7,119 bases of DNA from assembly GCA_903854805.1 (NCBI GenBank), contig CAINXK010000040.1, forward strand, positions 1 through 7,119, given 5' to 3'. A program made the translations under genes and the position numbers. This DNA is from an uncultured Anaerolineae bacterium (GTDB lineage Bacteria > Chloroflexota > Anaerolineae > Anaerolineales > Villigracilaceae). Below, piece by piece: positions 6,637 through 7,119 of this stretch (position 1 is its first letter; each line of letters starts with the position of its first letter). The notes under the pieces are model-generated. The model had not been told where the DNA came from. It worked only from the letters and a program-made list of their open reading frames with translations, and ran no database searches.

Positions 6637-7119
6637 TTAAAACTCATAAGAGCCAACTCGATAAAGGGATAGATTTTCTTTAATCCAGTCTACGGTTTGT
6701 TTCAGGCCATCATCCAGACTGGTGTGAGGTGCCCAGCCGATGGTGCTGCGTGCCAGTGAATTATTGGAGAGCAGCCGTTGAACTTCTGAATCGGCCGGTC
6801 TCAAGCGGGCGGGTTCGACCTCGATGCGGGCTGAACTACCGGTGATCTGAATAATTTTTTCGACCAGGGCACCAATCTTGATCTCCGAACCTGTGCCCAG
6901 GTTCATGGTCTGACCTTCCACGCCGGGTGCTTCAGCAGCCTTGATGAAGCCATCGACTGTATCTTCGACGTAGGTAAAATCGCGGGTGGTTTCAAGGTTA
7001 CCGAGGCGGATGACGGGTTGGGCCAGGGCCTGGGTGATGGTGGCGGGAATGACTGCACGGGCCGATTGTCGCGGGCCGAAGGTGTTAAAAGGACGCACCG
7101 TCACAACTGGCAGGTTGTA
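6637..7119 (-). CDS. Extended-SDR nucleotide-sugar 4,6-dehydratase/epimerase, LegB-like, C-terminal part
   Basis: This open frame enters from the right edge and gives the last 160 residues of the protein; a GTG at 7104 is internal, not the start. RPFNTFGPRQSARAVIP (window residues 9-25), RDFTYVEDT (46-54), NLGTGSEI (73-80) and RLRPADSEV (105-113) are typical of the substrate-binding half of extended short-chain dehydrogenases. From memory, the GPRQSARAVIP form is characteristic of LegB-type sugar-nucleotide 4,6-dehydratases of legionaminic acid-like pathways. The NAD-binding Rossmann half and the YxxxK catalytic site lie outside the window, so dehydratase versus epimerase activity cannot be checked directly. 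The gene ends 69 bases before the nucleotidyltransferase gene; together with the aminotransferase they form a coherent amino-sugar supply module. Family assignment is confident, LegB subfamily moderately so. Confidence 0.88.
   Translation of the reverse strand, partial: YNLPVVTVRPFNTFGPRQSARAVIPATITQALAQPVIRLGNLETTRDFTYVEDTVDGFIKAAEAPGVEGQTMNLGTGSEIKIGALVEKIIQITGSSARIEVEPARLRPADSEVQRLLSNNSLARSTIGWAPHTSLDDGLKQTVDWIKENLSLYRVGSYEF

Noticed and set aside
1..7119. CRISPR arrays, tRNA or rRNA genes, insertion sequences
   Set aside because: No regularly spaced repeats, cloverleaf-like segments, transposase motifs or terminal inverted repeats were noticed on either strand.

Overview
The window is a stretch of a bacterial cell-surface polysaccharide (O-antigen, capsule or exopolysaccharide) locus. 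Every credible gene lies on the minus strand, so transcription runs from position 7119 towards position 1. Genes are tightly packed, with spacings of 115, 69, 29, 2 and -4 bases plus one 146-base gap, and no convincing terminator was seen. This suggests one polycistronic unit whose promoter lies beyond the right edge. Base composition is moderate and genes have ordinary Shine-Dalgarno sites (GGAGG/AAGGAG). That fits a mesophilic environmental bacterium. My impression is a Chloroflexota (Anaerolineae)-like organism, but this is a low-confidence guess from protein style, and no phylogenetic marker is present.

Region by region, in order of transcription. (i) 7119-6637: the C-terminal part of an extended-SDR nucleotide-sugar dehydratase/epimerase, LegB-like. 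(ii) 6567-5764: a sugar-1-phosphate nucleotidyltransferase with an extra C-terminal tail. (iii) 5648-4494: a PLP-dependent DegT/DnrJ/EryC1/StrS sugar aminotransferase. (iv) 4482-4351: a doubtful 43-codon open frame, in frame with the next gene and separated from it by one amber codon. (v) 4347-2911: a Wzx-type flippase. (vi) 2908-1502: a Wzy/WaaL-type polymerase or ligase. (vii) 1505-759: a small P-loop kinase-like protein overlapping the polymerase gene by ATGA. (viii) 729-1: a variant nucleotidyltransferase-fold protein that runs off the left edge. It has no start-to-stop frame inside the window and was found by direct reading of the minus strand.

The genes form a logical series. Nucleotidyltransferase, SDR and aminotransferase can supply an activated 4-amino-4,6-dideoxy-type sugar. 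The flippase exports the lipid-linked repeat unit, and the Wzy-like protein polymerises it or ligates it to an acceptor. No glycosyltransferase lies in the window, so those genes must be elsewhere. The least understood part is the left end: a kinase-like and a nucleotidyltransferase-like protein of unknown substrate, translationally tied to the polymerase. They are the best candidates for an undescribed glycan-modification or regulatory step.
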